A DNA stretch of 64,000 nt from Chrysomallon squamiferum (GCA_012295275.1 CM022671.1:35977683-36041682), one strand, 5' to 3'. Numbered from the stretch's first letter, positions 13,901 to 31,456 are shown. Numbers and translations are program-made. Notes: a model not told the origin generated them from the letters alone.

Positions 13901-15299
13901 TAAAATCCATTTTAATAAGCTTTTGATTATACTGAATATGGGTATGATATTCAGCTTAGTCTGTAATTTGAAAAATGTATGTTTTTTTGCATTAAACACA
14001 ATATTTTATGGAAAATTAATCATTGTTTTGAAATGAGATAATCTGTGGCTAACATAAACATCAAAAGAAACTTACAGTTATGAAAGACTTGTTTGTTATT
14101 GTTTTTTGTTTTGTTTTATTTAAACAAAAATTATGTAATTAAATCAACATTTGTTTATTTATGGCTGTTCTGTGATGATATCAACCAAATTCATTATTTA
14201 AGAAATAAATCATTATGACATGTGTCATAATAAAACCACTTCTCTTTATTTACAAATAAAACAAACTCTTACGCTCAGGAGAACAACATTCTAAGTTCTG
14301 AAATTAGGATTCACTTATGAAAACAGATTTGCTGAACATAAATATAAAAAATATAAAAAATGTGTACGTTTTATATAAAAGTAATATCTGGTCAGCAAGA
14401 AAACAGAGGTGTGTATTTTTGAGAAAAAAACTCCTACCTCGCTGGGGAACTCTGGGGCTTGTGGTTTTTGTGGTAGCTGAGATATCTCTTCCTTTGTTTC
14501 ATCTATAGCCTTCAGTGCAGTCTCCTGTCTGCTCACAATAACAACAGTAATAATAATAATAATAGCAAGTAATTAAATAAATGAGGTGTGAAGCAGTGTT
14601 GCTTGTAAATATTAATTCATTGACGTTTTATGTATTAATCCAGCTTTAAAAAAAAAGTTTAAAATGTTTTGACTGTGATTAATGTGGTGCTATAATGGAT
14701 GACTCCAGAAAGAAATGTATTGAATTACCTCAGATATTTATGAATATTCAATATGGTGGAGGAAATTACATGTGGTGGTTGATAGCATTATGTATCCGTT
14801 GACATAAATTAATATCTTAACAAACATTCAACAAATGTTTGGAAGACAACCCACTGGAATTTTTGATTATTTTCCAATAAATACAGTTTCTGATCCTGCA
14901 TAAGATTTCATTTGATAATATAGTGAGATTGTTTAATGATATATGTTTTCATCATTTTTCTAAGGATATATTCTGTAAATGTCTGATGATATATGACATA
15001 TCTTCTACACTTTTAATGATGTATGATTCAGTCTGTAAATGTTTTGTGAAAAGAAAATGTATTATTTGTATGTCTTACAGAATCTTCATGAGAAGTTTTT
15101 GTTTGTGAGTGGACAGTCTGAATGTCATCATTTTACTCTTCAGGTAGGGGTCTTCTTTTGGGTGTTTAGGCTTTTTGATTGGAGGCAGACGGGGATATCC
15201 ATCTGGCAGCAAACCAGCCAGGCTGTCTTTGGCTGGTCGTTTGCTTTTTCTTTCTTCAACATTTATCTCCCCCTGTGTTTCCTCCATTGCAGACGCCAT
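1..15299 (-). CDS. DNAH3: Axonemal dynein heavy chain, DNAH3-like (N-terminal part, 22 coding exons, cut by left edge)
   Basis: Inner-arm dynein heavy chain of motile cilia. This part is the tail and the start of the linker; the six AAA ATPase modules and microtubule-binding stalk lie beyond the left edge. Twenty-two exons, joined in phase at GT-AG sites, give about 1,083 residues from an ATG at 15299. The first ~190 residues are poorly conserved. Family hallmarks follow: [19 protein letters not shown] and [17 protein letters not shown] (exons 19-20) and [19 protein letters not shown] (exon 22). By remembered similarity DNAH3 fits better than DNAH7 or DNAH12 (all single-headed inner-arm types); DNAH1 fits poorly. 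The family call is near certain, the paralogue only probable. The gene is divergent with IQUB, another ciliary gene. Two microexons and three splice-site-containing repeats make its splicing unusual. Confidence 0.9.
226..347 (-). CDS. DNAH3: DNAH3-like coding exon 21 (residues 1022-1062)
   Basis: Encodes [18 protein letters not shown] and [14 protein letters not shown]. Acceptor TTATGTACAG, donor AAG|GTAATA. The acceptor-side sequence recurs in a minisatellite in the preceding intron. Confidence 0.94.
345..668. repeat. ~41-bp minisatellite starting at the exon 21 acceptor (about 8 degenerate units)
   Basis: Units resemble taaacaatatgtattaatat followed by aacatattacata. The first unit begins with the ACCTGT that forms the acceptor of exon 21 (346-351). 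Unit 7 (590-) reproduces ACCTGTAAATAAACAATAT, so it holds a copy of that acceptor in the same orientation. Confidence 0.8.
878..1072 (-). CDS. DNAH3: DNAH3-like coding exon 20 (residues 957-1021)
   Basis: Encodes [20 protein letters not shown] followed by [14 protein letters not shown], characteristic of axonemal heavy chains. Acceptor TTGTAG, donor AAA|GTAAAG. Confidence 0.95.
1374..1574 (-). CDS. DNAH3: DNAH3-like coding exon 19 (residues 890-956)
   Basis: Encodes [20 protein letters not shown] and [19 protein letters not shown], the most conserved part of the dynein tail. Donor AAG|GTGAGA. Confidence 0.95.
1929..2114 (-). CDS. DNAH3: DNAH3-like coding exon 18 (residues 828-889)
   Basis: Encodes [37 protein letters not shown] and [10 protein letters not shown], all core blocks of the dynein N-terminal region 2. 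Its acceptor lies in a 32-bp tandem duplication. Confidence 0.93.
2106..2169. repeat. 32-bp tandem duplication covering the exon 18 acceptor
   Basis: Two perfect 32-bp copies (2106-2137 and 2138-2169). Each carries, on the minus strand, TTTTCTAG and the first bases of exon 18. Use of the distal AG would add 32 nt and shift the frame. Confidence 0.9.
2543..2819 (-). CDS. DNAH3: DNAH3-like coding exon 17 (residues 735-827)
   Basis: Starts [20 protein letters not shown]. The middle is a low-complexity charged run: about 20 residues of Lys/Arg/Glu, then a Glu-rich stretch. It ends [12 protein letters not shown]. Donor AAG|GTAAAG. Confidence 0.92.
2820..3171. repeat. Intron 16 with ATG/ATA-type simple sequence
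   Basis: The intron is mostly short (ATG)n and (ATA)n runs around 2908-3060, then A-rich sequence. Nothing else is evident. Confidence 0.7.
3172..3293 (-). CDS. DNAH3: DNAH3-like coding exon 16 (residues 695-735)
   Basis: Encodes [18 protein letters not shown] then a block ending [12 protein letters not shown]. The WINK[10 protein letters not shown] join agrees with related dyneins. Donor AAAAA|GTAATT. Confidence 0.9.
3294..3749. other. Intron 15, repeat-free part
   Basis: AT-rich intron sequence with a T-tract near 3569. No coding or RNA signal is seen. Confidence 0.6.
3750..4172. repeat. 49-bp minisatellite built from the 3' edge and donor of exon 15 (8 full units plus a partial)
   Basis: Units start at 3781, 3830, 3879, 3928, 3977, 4026, 4075 and 4124, with a partial unit before 3781. 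On the minus strand each reads CAGCTGGATNANCAAAGTAAG, the end of exon 15 plus its donor, then AT-rich intron. The last unit overlaps the true exon end. One variable position cycles G-T-C in a 147-bp higher-order pattern. Confidence 0.92.
4150..4356 (-). CDS. DNAH3: DNAH3-like coding exon 15 (residues 626-694)
   Basis: A strongly helical, charged segment ([19 protein letters not shown] ... [17 protein letters not shown]) ending SISWINK. Exactly 69 codons. Its last ~17 bases and the donor AAA|GTAAGT are repeated eight more times in the following intron. Confidence 0.92.
4508..4633 (-). CDS. DNAH3: DNAH3-like coding exon 14 (residues 584-625)
   Basis: Encodes [20 protein letters not shown] followed by [16 protein letters not shown]. 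Exactly 42 codons, phase 0 at both ends. Confidence 0.92.
4970..5105 (-). CDS. DNAH3: DNAH3-like coding exon 13 (residues 538-583)
   Basis: Encodes [20 protein letters not shown], then [20 protein letters not shown] and NERIK. Acceptor TTTTTCAG, donor AAAG|GTTTGT. Confidence 0.9.
5351..5529 (-). CDS. DNAH3: DNAH3-like coding exon 12 (residues 479-538)
   Basis: Encodes [20 protein letters not shown], then [20 protein letters not shown], ending HRRENE. Acceptor AAATTTAG, donor AAAG|GTGGAC. Confidence 0.9.
5530..6009. other. Intron 11, AT-rich
   Basis: Holds (AT)n at 5627-5650 and otherwise unremarkable AT-rich sequence. Confidence 0.6.
6010..6101 (-). CDS. DNAH3: DNAH3-like coding exon 11 (residues 448-478)
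   Basis: Encodes [19 protein letters not shown] then [11 protein letters not shown]. Acceptor TTATTTTAG, donor ACA|GTAAGC. Confidence 0.88.
6102..7287. other. Intron 10 with a (TC)n tract
   Basis: AT-rich intron with an almost pure (TC)n run at 6880-6950. No exon could be fitted between exons 10 and 11, whose phases match directly. Confidence 0.7.
7288..7633 (-). CDS. DNAH3: DNAH3-like coding exon 10 (residues 333-448)
   Basis: The longest dynein exon in the window. It starts [16 protein letters not shown] and carries [19 protein letters not shown], a tail block typical of DNAH3/7/12-type chains. Donor TTTCG|GTAAGT. Confidence 0.92.
7668..7745 (+). mobile_element. Degenerate tRNA-derived SINE head
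   Basis: An A-box-like TAGTAAGTGGTTAAGAC near 7674 is followed about 40 bp later by a B-box-like GGTATCGAATCCC (7716-7728), the RNA polymerase III promoter spacing of a tRNA. The flanks do not fold into a convincing tRNA, so a tRNA-related retroposon remnant is more likely than a gene. It lies antisense to the dynein, close to the acceptor of exon 10. Confidence 0.5.
7746..8267. other. Intron 9, AT-rich remainder
   Basis: A- and T-rich with short homopolymers and AAAT runs; no coding signal. Confidence 0.6.
8268..8379 (-). CDS. DNAH3: DNAH3-like coding exon 9 (residues 295-332)
   Basis: Encodes [19 protein letters not shown] and a helix ending STLISNQ. Acceptor TTTTCCAG, donor CAG|GTAACA, ending in phase 0. 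Confidence 0.9.
8627..8710 (-). CDS. DNAH3: DNAH3-like coding exon 8 (residues 267-295)
   Basis: Encodes [19 protein letters not shown] and a helix ending EEKLMH. Acceptor TTGAACAG lies against a 200-bp AAGT/AAAT microsatellite; donor CACAG|GTAAAA. Confidence 0.88.
8717..8932. repeat. AAAT/AAGT tetranucleotide microsatellite
   Basis: An interrupted tract of AAAT and AAGT units. It begins within 10 bp of the exon 8 acceptor, on the intron side. Confidence 0.95.
9239..9397 (-). CDS. DNAH3: DNAH3-like coding exon 7 (residues 214-267)
   Basis: Encodes [18 protein letters not shown] and a helical tail segment ending [12 protein letters not shown]. Acceptor CTACAG, donor AG|GTGACA. Confidence 0.9.
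9405..9728. other. Intron 6 with short CA and T tracts
   Basis: Contains (CA)n near 9485-9504 and a T-tract at 9643-9660. Nothing coding. Confidence 0.6.
9729..9804 (-). CDS. DNAH3: DNAH3-like coding exon 6 (residues 189-214)
   Basis: Encodes [19 protein letters not shown] then PPPSEPE. Acceptor TTTCAG, donor CAGA|GTAAAT; codons are split at both ends and agree with the neighbours. Confidence 0.85.
10068..10257 (-). CDS. DNAH3: DNAH3-like coding exon 5 (residues 126-189)
   Basis: Preceded by a T-tract and AG. It begins [19 protein letters not shown] and ends KKSM plus one base before GTAATC. This is the first conserved segment of the dynein tail. Confidence 0.88.
10258..12827. other. Longest dynein intron (intron 4), AT-rich
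   Basis: Contains ATG/ATA/AAC trinucleotide runs (10473-10710), a T-tract near 10879, (AAAT)n at 10949-11032 and an A/T-only stretch at 12058-12180. The flanking exons are both phase 0, so a further small in-phase exon cannot be excluded. Confidence 0.65.
12828..12854 (-). CDS. DNAH3: DNAH3-like coding exon 4, 27-nt microexon (residues 117-125)
   Basis: Encodes MMSEGRKIR between acceptor CTACACAG and the strong donor CGG|GTGAGT. It is phase 0 at both ends and could act as a cassette exon together with or separately from exon 3. Confidence 0.6.
12855..13662. other. Intron 3, AT-rich with a TG run
   Basis: Contains (TG)n at 13200-13217 and TG/TATG-rich sequence at 13380-13450. No gene signal. 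Confidence 0.6.
13663..13695 (-). CDS. DNAH3: DNAH3-like coding exon 3, 33-nt microexon (residues 106-116)
   Basis: Encodes [11 protein letters not shown] between acceptor CACAG and donor GCG|GTAAAT. It is phase 0 at both ends, so it could be skipped without a frameshift. It was found from splice signals and reading frame, not from similarity. Confidence 0.6.
13696..14437. other. Intron 2, no feature seen
   Basis: AT-rich unique sequence without a recognisable element. Confidence 0.55.
14438..14531 (-). CDS. DNAH3: DNAH3-like coding exon 2 (residues 74-105)
   Basis: The exon reads [15 protein letters not shown] and on to a proline-rich end, with donor GAG|GTAGGA. The acceptor is a NAGNAG tandem (GAGCAG). 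Using the second AG starts the exon at 14528 and drops one residue without changing frame. Confidence 0.75.
14532..15078. other. Intron 1 of the coding part, no feature seen
   Basis: AT-rich, with related ATGATATATG-type phrases around 14937-15020. A search for an extra exon gave only stop-interrupted candidates. Confidence 0.55.
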
Positions 15300-15301
15300 G
15301 T
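15079..15301 (-). CDS. DNAH3: DNAH3-like coding exon 1 (residues 1-74)
   Basis: The acceptor TTTATTTTTAG lies two bases before the start codon at 15299-15297, so the 5' leader must come from an upstream exon. The exon ends CT|GTAAGA and leaves a codon split after two bases, which matches exon 2. A weaker donor at 15136 (AAGA|GTAAAA) gives the wrong phase. The encoded peptide is basic and proline-rich with no recognisable domain. Confidence 0.75.
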
Positions 15302-15887
15302 CTAAAAATAAACATTTACCATAATCAGCTACACTGTACTCAGTGTTACCTACATAGCCTTCATTATACATTTTTCTGTGGTAATCATTCAGTACAGAAT
15401 TATTAAATATAATTTTTAGTTGTAATTATTAAAATTTATAATTATGATATAAAATTATTTTATAATCTGAAACTATTAAAAACGATTTCCCAATTACAAC
15501 TTATTTTTCATCTTAAGAAAAAGACAAAATAAATTATTAATAAAAAAAAAGGTATTATCAATTGTATTACTATCAAACTGAGATTCAGTCCATTTGAATA
15601 ATTTATGTTTATCATAACATTATAAGAGTGAATAATTTCACAGCACTATCAACTCCATTTAAACTTAAAATGCTAATGGGTGTAACATTAATTATATTTC
15701 GAAAAGTAATAAATGAATCTAGAATTCAGAAAATTAAGACTAATGAAAATAAACAGAATAACAATTGGCTATTAATGTATATTTTATTTGATATCATTAT
15801 ATATTCTACTTGGGGAAAGTATTTATGTACATTTAAATATTATTATTATATTTAGACTGAAATGAGAAGGACGTAGTCCAATCTTAC
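15302..15887 (-). other. 5'UTR intron of the dynein gene
   Basis: Bounded on the minus strand by a donor at 15887 (TTG|GTAAGA) and the acceptor at 15303-15302. AT-rich, with no coding potential. Confidence 0.55.
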
Positions 15888-16080
15888 CAACCGAACAGCA
15901 ATGACACAGAACTCTCAGACGAAAGCAAAATCAGTATATCCTTAAAATATACTAACCTTTTGATTGTGAAACGTTCTATACACAAACAGATCACAATAGT
16001 GGACAAAGCTTTAAAACTAAAAGGTTTTTTTCTTACATCTTTAACTATTTGTTACAAAAATTAAATATATTGTGACCTCT

Positions 16081-16094
16081 GTTGTTATGGAAGC
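16081..16094 (+). promoter_or_regulatory. Candidate RFX X-box
   Basis: GTTGTTATGGAAGC matches the ciliary X-box consensus RYYNYYATRRNRAC at 13 of 14 positions and lies between the two divergent first exons. RFX factors drive ciliary genes in animals; binding here is inferred. Confidence 0.5.
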
Positions 16095-16214
16095 TTTAGC
16101 GACCAACTTCCATTATTTTCTTACGGAAACCGTCAACAGTCGGAACGTGGGTTTTGATTAGTTAGTTTCGTACCAACAACCAATTAAATAAATCGTTGTA
16201 GCTATGCGTTGGAA

Positions 16215-16228
16215 AGCTCCTTAGCAAC
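16215..16228 (+). promoter_or_regulatory. Second, weaker X-box-like site
   Basis: AGCTCCTTAGCAAC has a perfect AGCAAC half-site and matches 12 of 14 consensus positions. Confidence 0.35.
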
Positions 16229-16241
16229 GACAGAGTATGTT

Positions 16242-16252
16242 AAAATGGCTGC
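16242..16252 (+). promoter_or_regulatory. YY1-like motif near the IQUB start
   Basis: AAAATGGCTGC resembles the YY1 core AAnATGGC, which often sits just downstream of TATA-less starts. It lies ~50 bp before the first IQUB donor. Confidence 0.3.
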
Positions 16253-16300
16253 TGCTTAATGACGAGAAGGTTTGAGGATAGTTATTTGCTTTCCGAATAG

Positions 16301-16580
16301 GTAAGCTAAGTTTAAATTTTAACTTTTATATTTAAATTGTATATCAAAGGTTCAATCTTTCTTAAAACTGATTTTTTTTTCTTTTTCCTTAAATAGCTGA
16401 AGGAATGATAATTATGTTTCTCAATGAAAATATAGATATCGTTAACAATAACATACGTATCTGTTTGAGTGCTGTGCGCGCGCATGTGTGTTTGCATATG
16501 TGCATCAGTATCTGTGTAATTATGTATATGTATATGTATGTGTGTTTGTGTGTGTGTGCATGCGTGTGTGTGAATATATA

Positions 16581-16612
<32 letters not shown>

Positions 16613-16893
16613 AAATTGTTTAAAAGATACGATATAGCTCTATCAGAAGATGTAACCGAAAACCGATATAAATGATTTTTTTTTTTTTTATCTTACATTA
16701 ATTTTTATTTATATTTATCTTTTTATCTTTTAATTTTTTTAAATATATTATCAGTTATAATTTTCATTTAGTATTATTTTATTAATTTGTTTCACCAAAG
16801 GGGCATCTTCTCTTTTTTTCCTTTTTTTTTTCATATTAAACAAATAATAATGTTAATGCCACTTTTTAAGATTATTATTATTATTATTTCTAG
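16301..16893 (+). other. 5'UTR intron of IQUB
   Basis: Runs from GTAAGC at 16301 to TTTCTAG ending at 16893. Contains TG-rich microsatellite sequence (16480-16610), T-tracts and an ATT run before the acceptor. Confidence 0.6.
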
Positions 16894-16900
16894 TAACAAA

Positions 16901-25434
<8,534 letters not shown>

Positions 25435-25583
25435 AGGTCAGCAGGGCTGGACACAGTTTTGTGTGGGGACAGGTACATGAAGAAACACATTGTCAAATAT
25501 TGTTTACGAAAAGAAAGAGCAACGAAGGGTTGACGATATGTAGATTTATATATTTCATATTTTTATGTTTTATAATTTATAAA

Positions 25584-25589
25584 AATAAA
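25584..25589 (+). terminator. Proximal AATAAA signal of IQUB
   Basis: AATAAA 150 bp after the stop codon. Confidence 0.4.
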
Positions 25590-26030
25590 AATGCATTTGT
25601 GACATGTGTCATGGTTAACCTGTTGTATAATTCACCCTGAAAAAAACAAAAAGAAGAACTAAAACAGTAGAGTGGTAAATACAATCAGCAGCTGGAAAAA
25701 AAAAAAAAAAAAAAAAAATGAAAAATGATAAAAACAAGGGTGAAATCATGAAGACTATTATTTTTACACAGAGTTGTAGCTAAGTATATTCTTGTAAATT
25801 TCGTTGTATTGTTTTTGCTGAATTTTTACCAGTATTACTTCAGTTTTGAGGGTGACTGACCAGAGGTCAATGGTTTTGAATATCTGTGATATATTTTTGA
25901 TTTACAGTAATTTTTTTTTTTGGCTTGTTTTTAAGTTTATTTGTCTAAGAGATGATGTGTATGTGAATTTTGTAGAAAGTATTCTGTTGTGATTTCAAGT
26001 TAAATTGCATGTGTGAACACAGTCCACTAT

Positions 26031-26036
26031 AATAAA
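26031..26036 (+). terminator. Distal AATAAA signal of IQUB
   Basis: AATAAA about 600 bp after the stop, followed within ~60 bp by TGTT/TTTG-rich sequence. Confidence 0.45.
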
Positions 26037-26040
26037 TGTG

Positions 26041-27082
26041 TACAGAAAAATATGATTAAATTATCTTAAGTGTCTTCTCTTTTGTTTGTTGTAAACTGAG
26101 AAATGTAAAAGTATTACTGATACTGTTATTTTATTATTAATCTTATTATCATTTAACTGGCATTACAATTAATTGTTATTAATCAAAACAGTTGAATAAA
26201 ACACTAGTTTGTATGTACGTATGTGTTTATGTATATGTAAGTATGTATCTATATTATCATAATTTTTATTTATATATTTGCTTGTTTGTTTATTTATTAT
26301 ATTTATTTATTTGTTTATTTATTTATTTATTATTTATTTTACTATTTATTTATTTCACTATTTATTTATTTCACATTATTAATGCAATTGTATTTTCTAT
26401 AAAAGACATAGGCATTAATTTTCAGTTGAATTTTATATTTTTATAAGTAGTATTATTACTGTTTAAGCCATACTAATTGTTCTACCCTGAAAGTCATTTA
26501 TTACTGAAATATCGTATTCAGACTAATCAGTGAATTTATTATTCAAATAAACATTGCATTCGCAAATAATTATCTCAAACGGGGTCTGTAAAATACCTAC
26601 AAAGACTGAGTATCCGGTTTGTTCATAAACTAATGCTAATACACTATTAGATTCAATCGATAAAACTAATTCTAATAAATAAATAAATATATAAATAAAT
26701 ATTTGATTTAATACTTTATATATGAAGTAGACAGACTTTTAAAGGCATCAATATGTGTACATAAAAAGTTATTTAACTTCACTGGACAAAGTAAATGAAT
26801 GAATGAATGATTAAAATAATATTTATTAACAATACTTTATTTATTGCTTGTGCTAATTTATTGACGGTGTGATAAAAGAAATCCACGGCTGTTACCAGTT
26901 TAAATATTCATCAGCATGTTTCTTTTCTAAGCACAACAGCAACTTCCTCGAACATATAATAATCCAGCTGAAGCACTTAAACGGAAAAAGTCAATAATCG
27001 TTAGAAAAACACTTCTACTTGAATTTTTTTATTTACAGCTCTGACCAGTGAGCCAGCGTCTAAATTACTTGGTTCTTTTTAA

Positions 27083-27139
<57 letters not shown>

Positions 27140-27256
27140 TTGATATTATTATTATTATTATTACTATTATTATTATTGATATTATTATTATTATTATTTT
27201 ATTATTATTATTATTATTACTATTATTATTACTGTTATTTACTTTTTTGTTATTAT

Positions 27257-27335
<79 letters not shown>

Positions 27336-28860
27336 AAGCAAAGTGTAAAATTATCTGCGAAGTCGTGTCTCTGGTTATCGATTATGTCACAATTACTGTA
27401 ACTTCTCGCCGCGAACACACGTAGAAGTTTTCTCAGGAGACGAATTCACAAAATTCTGCCTGTCGTAATCCATTACATTTATTTTTGTTTTCAGAAAATT
27501 AATAATGATCAGTATGTCTTCTTTCCTTCTTTCTTTGCTTTTCCTCTTTTTCTCTTATCGAAATCATTTGGCATTTCAACCAAAATAATTATGATAAAAA
27601 ACGTTTTGTTATTATTATTATTTAGTATATTTTTCTTCTTTCTTTTTTCAGTAATAGTGACCATGATTATAATAATAATAATAATAATAATAATGCAAAA
27701 TGAAAGCGAAACGAATGATACAGAAATATGAACAAAAGAAAAAACATTTATTATTTGAAATTTGAAACTCATTTCTGATTAAGAATGACAGATTAAAAAA
27801 CGAAATAAATGAATAAATAAATAAATAATGAAAGAAAGAAAATATAAGGAAAGAAAAAGAAATGAAAAATCAGTTATTTTAAAAGTATTAATTACGCATG
27901 ATCTGTAGAAACTGAAGTCTGTTCTAGTTAGTTTTCAAAGCAATAAATATAACAAATAACCAGCTGTCGGTATAACATAAGCTTACAGCGTACTAATAAA
28001 TATTCATAAGTAGACTTGAATAGTTATAATCCGCATTTGACACGCTCAAGCAAGAAAATGAAAATAAATAAAGAAAAGAAAAACTATATCTGACAGGTAC
28101 CGCTCTTGAATTATTCATGTATCATAAAACGTTTATGAAAGGAAAAACTATTTATTCAGTCGAGTTCTTCAGCTGACTTCTGAAGTAATTCTTCGAGGAG
28201 AATGTTTCTTTTCAAGTTGAAACTGTAAATATTAAACGAATACGAAGTCACACTCGACATGTGTTGTACGTCTGCAAAGCTTATTAATTGTTAACTTAAA
28301 GTATCAATAACTTTTTTATTTATTTATTTATTGTTATTTATTTTTTATTTTTTTTTTTTTTTTTTTGTATCAAAGTTTTATTCACGCTTCTTACACAACC
28401 CTGTAATAACACTTGAAAGTAGCTTACATCCTACAGTATTCATAACAGATTCGAGGTTGCATTAACAAAAGATTTCCACACACATTCATGTATATTATTA
28501 TACACAAATGTATATCCACTCATACATACACTTAGAAACATACATACATATCCAGATAAGTATGTACGTACATAAGTAAACGTACAAATTTACATCTACT
28601 TTATAAAACGAAACTGTTAACGATGACGACAAAGATGATGATTATTATAAGCAATAAATAAATAAATAAATAAATTTCAATACTTTGGCTTCACGAAATA
28701 AAGTACTTAGGAAACACGAATGAAATGTACCAGTAGAATTTATCATATTTTTCTGTAGGAAGTGGACAATTGTCAGTTTAATTTCTTTTTTTTCATTTGT
28801 GCGATATCACACACACATGCACACGCACACGCACACACACATATATACACACATAAAAAA
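26041..28860. other. Intergenic, microsatellite-rich
   Basis: TTTA repeats at 26278-26372, (TTA)n at 27087-27240, (CT)n at 27261-27329 and (ATA)n near 27669-27693, with unique AT-rich sequence between. No coding signal. Confidence 0.7.
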
Positions 28861-28902
28861 AGACATATTTTATTATTATTAAAGGTTTGTCTTTAGCGTA
28901 AA

Positions 28903-28933
<31 letters not shown>

Positions 28934-31200
28934 GTATAGTAGTAAGAGGAGGAGAGTAGTAGTAGTAGTAGTAGAAGTAGTAGTAATAATAATAATAATA
29001 ATTTTTATTATTATAAAAACAATTAAAATTTACAAAATATATTTGACCTAATTACATACACTGATATCACCAGAATGGCGCTGATCTCGAACAGTTCATC
29101 TCACGGGAAATGTTTAAATCCTAAACTCAAACATTTCCAGAAGTAAAATAGTTTTTAAAATCTATACGTTGAGTTTCAAACATAATCGAATACCGTTTAT
29201 TTTCAGAAAGACTGGGAGCTTTATTTAAAAACCTAGAAGGACATCCCTAGCGGGAGAGAAAATTCTGGATAAAAATAGCCAAAAGTTATGAGGAAATTAA
29301 AGTAGAGTTTGTGTGTACAGCGTTTATATGAATATGACGTGCCGATCGCATTGATTTGGTACGGCTAACGGCGCGCTAGCCACATGCTTTCTTTGTCTCT
29401 GCTATTAAGACGGTTATTGAATGAAATCACGTAGTCTGGTAATGCTAAATTACTGGATTAGTTTGTTACTTTTACATGCAGAAACCAGCATACATAACAG
29501 AGGGGGCGGGAATAAAAAGGAAGAAAGAGAAAATTAAAAAAAGAAGTTTTTATTATTTTTATTTTTTTTTAAACATTTGTAAGCGAAAAGAGAGCAGTCG
29601 ACTGGTTTCCATTCGCGGAATATCGGAACGTTTCAGGAATAAACAGTTTACAGGAAGTCTATTCTCGGGTCATTGTGCAGAATCACTGAAATTAGCACGC
29701 TGAGAAGATCGTGTAAAAGATATCATTACATTTAGTCGTGATCATAATTATACCTCTAGATTGAAGGGTCTCGCTACTAATGCAGCTGATTAACGTGCAC
29801 GCCGCTGCTACCGCGAGTTTGATCAATACATCGCGCGGACAATGAGTTTATTATGCAGCTCTATACACAAGAGAATTTCGCAGTACTTTACGTTATTTAT
29901 TACATTTATGTCAGAATGCTTGGCGACTGTGTAACGAGAGATTACCAATTAATCTCATATACTTGCCACGCGCTTCTTGTGATATATGTATCGTTTTCGC
30001 CGACAGAAGCAGCCGCAAATTAGAGAAGTGATCCTTAGACTGGTAAATGTGTTGCACCTGGGTTACTTCTGTTCAAACCATCGCTGCTAATGACAACTAC
30101 TGATGCTGTACGTACGACGCCATTACAAATACAACTGTGGTGTAGTTTGCTGTACAAATTAAATCATGTTGTTTTACTTCCGTATTATCTGGTCATTGTT
30201 GCTGTGACTATCAATACAGCAGCTGCGGCTTCTTCTCCTGTTGCACCTCCTACAACTACTACAACCGCCTCTACCACTACTACTTCTACTACAGCTACTA
30301 CTACTACCACCACTACTATGACAATTACGATTATTAATGCTACTATTACTGCAACTCCTGCTATGACTATTACTATTACCTCGACTGCTACTACAACAGC
30401 TGTTGTTATCCTACTGTATTTATTACATTGTTCATGTTGTTAATCCTGATAACGATGAAACGTGTCGGTAGGCTGGTGTCAACACACAACCTGCTGGTTT
30501 CATTTGGTGCGAAGGTTTATATCAAAAGTAACTTTAGTTATTAGAGTATAATCTGAGACTTAGCACAGCCTGGTAATGTGTGTGGAATGTCATAATATCT
30601 TGTAAGAAGAAGTATTACGAAGTGAAAAATATATATCAGCCAATTCAGCTAAATAAATGTCTAACGTAACATGGATTTTTTTAGCCTCAACTAAATCCGT
30701 TCTGGTACCTGTATTGAATTTTTGTATAACACATTGATTTTTTGTTATAGCACCATGGACAATAGATGTTGCATGTTTAAATGTTTATAACAAGAAAATT
30801 AATAACTAGAATTATACCAAATTTAGAATATTTTTAGATACTGGCAATATTTAGTTTATTTTAGGAACTCTCCGCTGAGATAATTGTAATAATAATAATA
30901 AGAGATTTTTTAAATCTTTTTTTTAACCTATTTCTGTTTATTCAGCTTTCGAATTTGTTGAAAGTGTATTTGACATTACAGCACAAACTTGTTTTATCGT
31001 TCATTCGAAAGAGAGAAACCACAATTATCAAATTAAGAGTTATCTTTACCAATATACCAATTATATATTTTGTGTACTTGAGATATTGTTTGGAATGGGA
31101 AACTAGATCTTTGCTGTTGTTTAATATTTTGTAATAATAACGTTTCAGTATTACAGATGCAGATTAAGAAACTTCCATTCTGCTAGAACATTTCCCTGGT
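28861..31200. other. Intergenic: AAT/AGT repeats, then a unique island
   Basis: (AAT)n and (AGT)n at 28903-29003. The 29,030-30,080 stretch is unique and of higher complexity, with a short inverted repeat (GAGATTA...TAATCTC, 29938-29956). ACT/ACC-rich simple sequence at 30240-30400 creates a false Thr-rich ORF. Confidence 0.6.
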
Positions 31201-31204
31201 AACG

Positions 31205-31344
31205 AAAAAAAAAAAAAAAAAAAAATAATAATAATAATAATAAATAAATAATAAAAAAATAATAGTGATAACAACAACAACAACAACAACAACAACACAA
31301 AATAAAAAAAAAAAAAAAAATAAATAAATAAAAATAAAAGTTAA

Positions 31345-31376
<32 letters not shown>

Positions 31377-31395
31377 AGTAATAAGAAAAATAAAC
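31205..31395. repeat. A-tract, AAC and AAAT microsatellite cluster
   Basis: Poly-A, (AAT)n, (AAC)n and (AAAT)n in sequence. Confidence 0.9.
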
Positions 31396-31456
31396 ATACA
31401 AACTGTGTGAGTATTTTTCAGGAAGTGTAAGAACAAGGTGACACGTGTTTCAATCT

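Larger units (their letters stand above)
15889..16300. promoter_or_regulatory. Shared bidirectional promoter of the dynein and IQUB genes
   Basis: Two good donors point outwards: minus-strand TTG|GTAAGA with the exon ending at 15888, and plus-strand ATAG|GTAAGC with the exon ending at 16300. These mark the 3' ends of non-coding first exons, so both transcription starts must fall in this ~410-bp stretch. It is less AT-rich than its flanks and free of microsatellites. Exact starts cannot be read, and no clear TATA box is seen. Confidence 0.6.
25435..26040 (+). other. IQUB 3' untranslated region (probable)
   Basis: AT-rich sequence after the stop with two candidate polyadenylation signals. The end of the transcript cannot be read directly. 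Confidence 0.5.

Noticed and set aside
15130-15142. Earlier donor AAGA|GTAAAA in dynein exon 1
   Set aside because: Leaves a codon split after one base; every acceptor of exon 2 then runs into an early stop. The GTAAGA at 15078 fits in phase.
30090-30443. 117-codon Thr-rich ORF with a signal-peptide-like start
   Set aside because: Its core is ACT/ACC trinucleotide repeat and it has no splice or promoter support.
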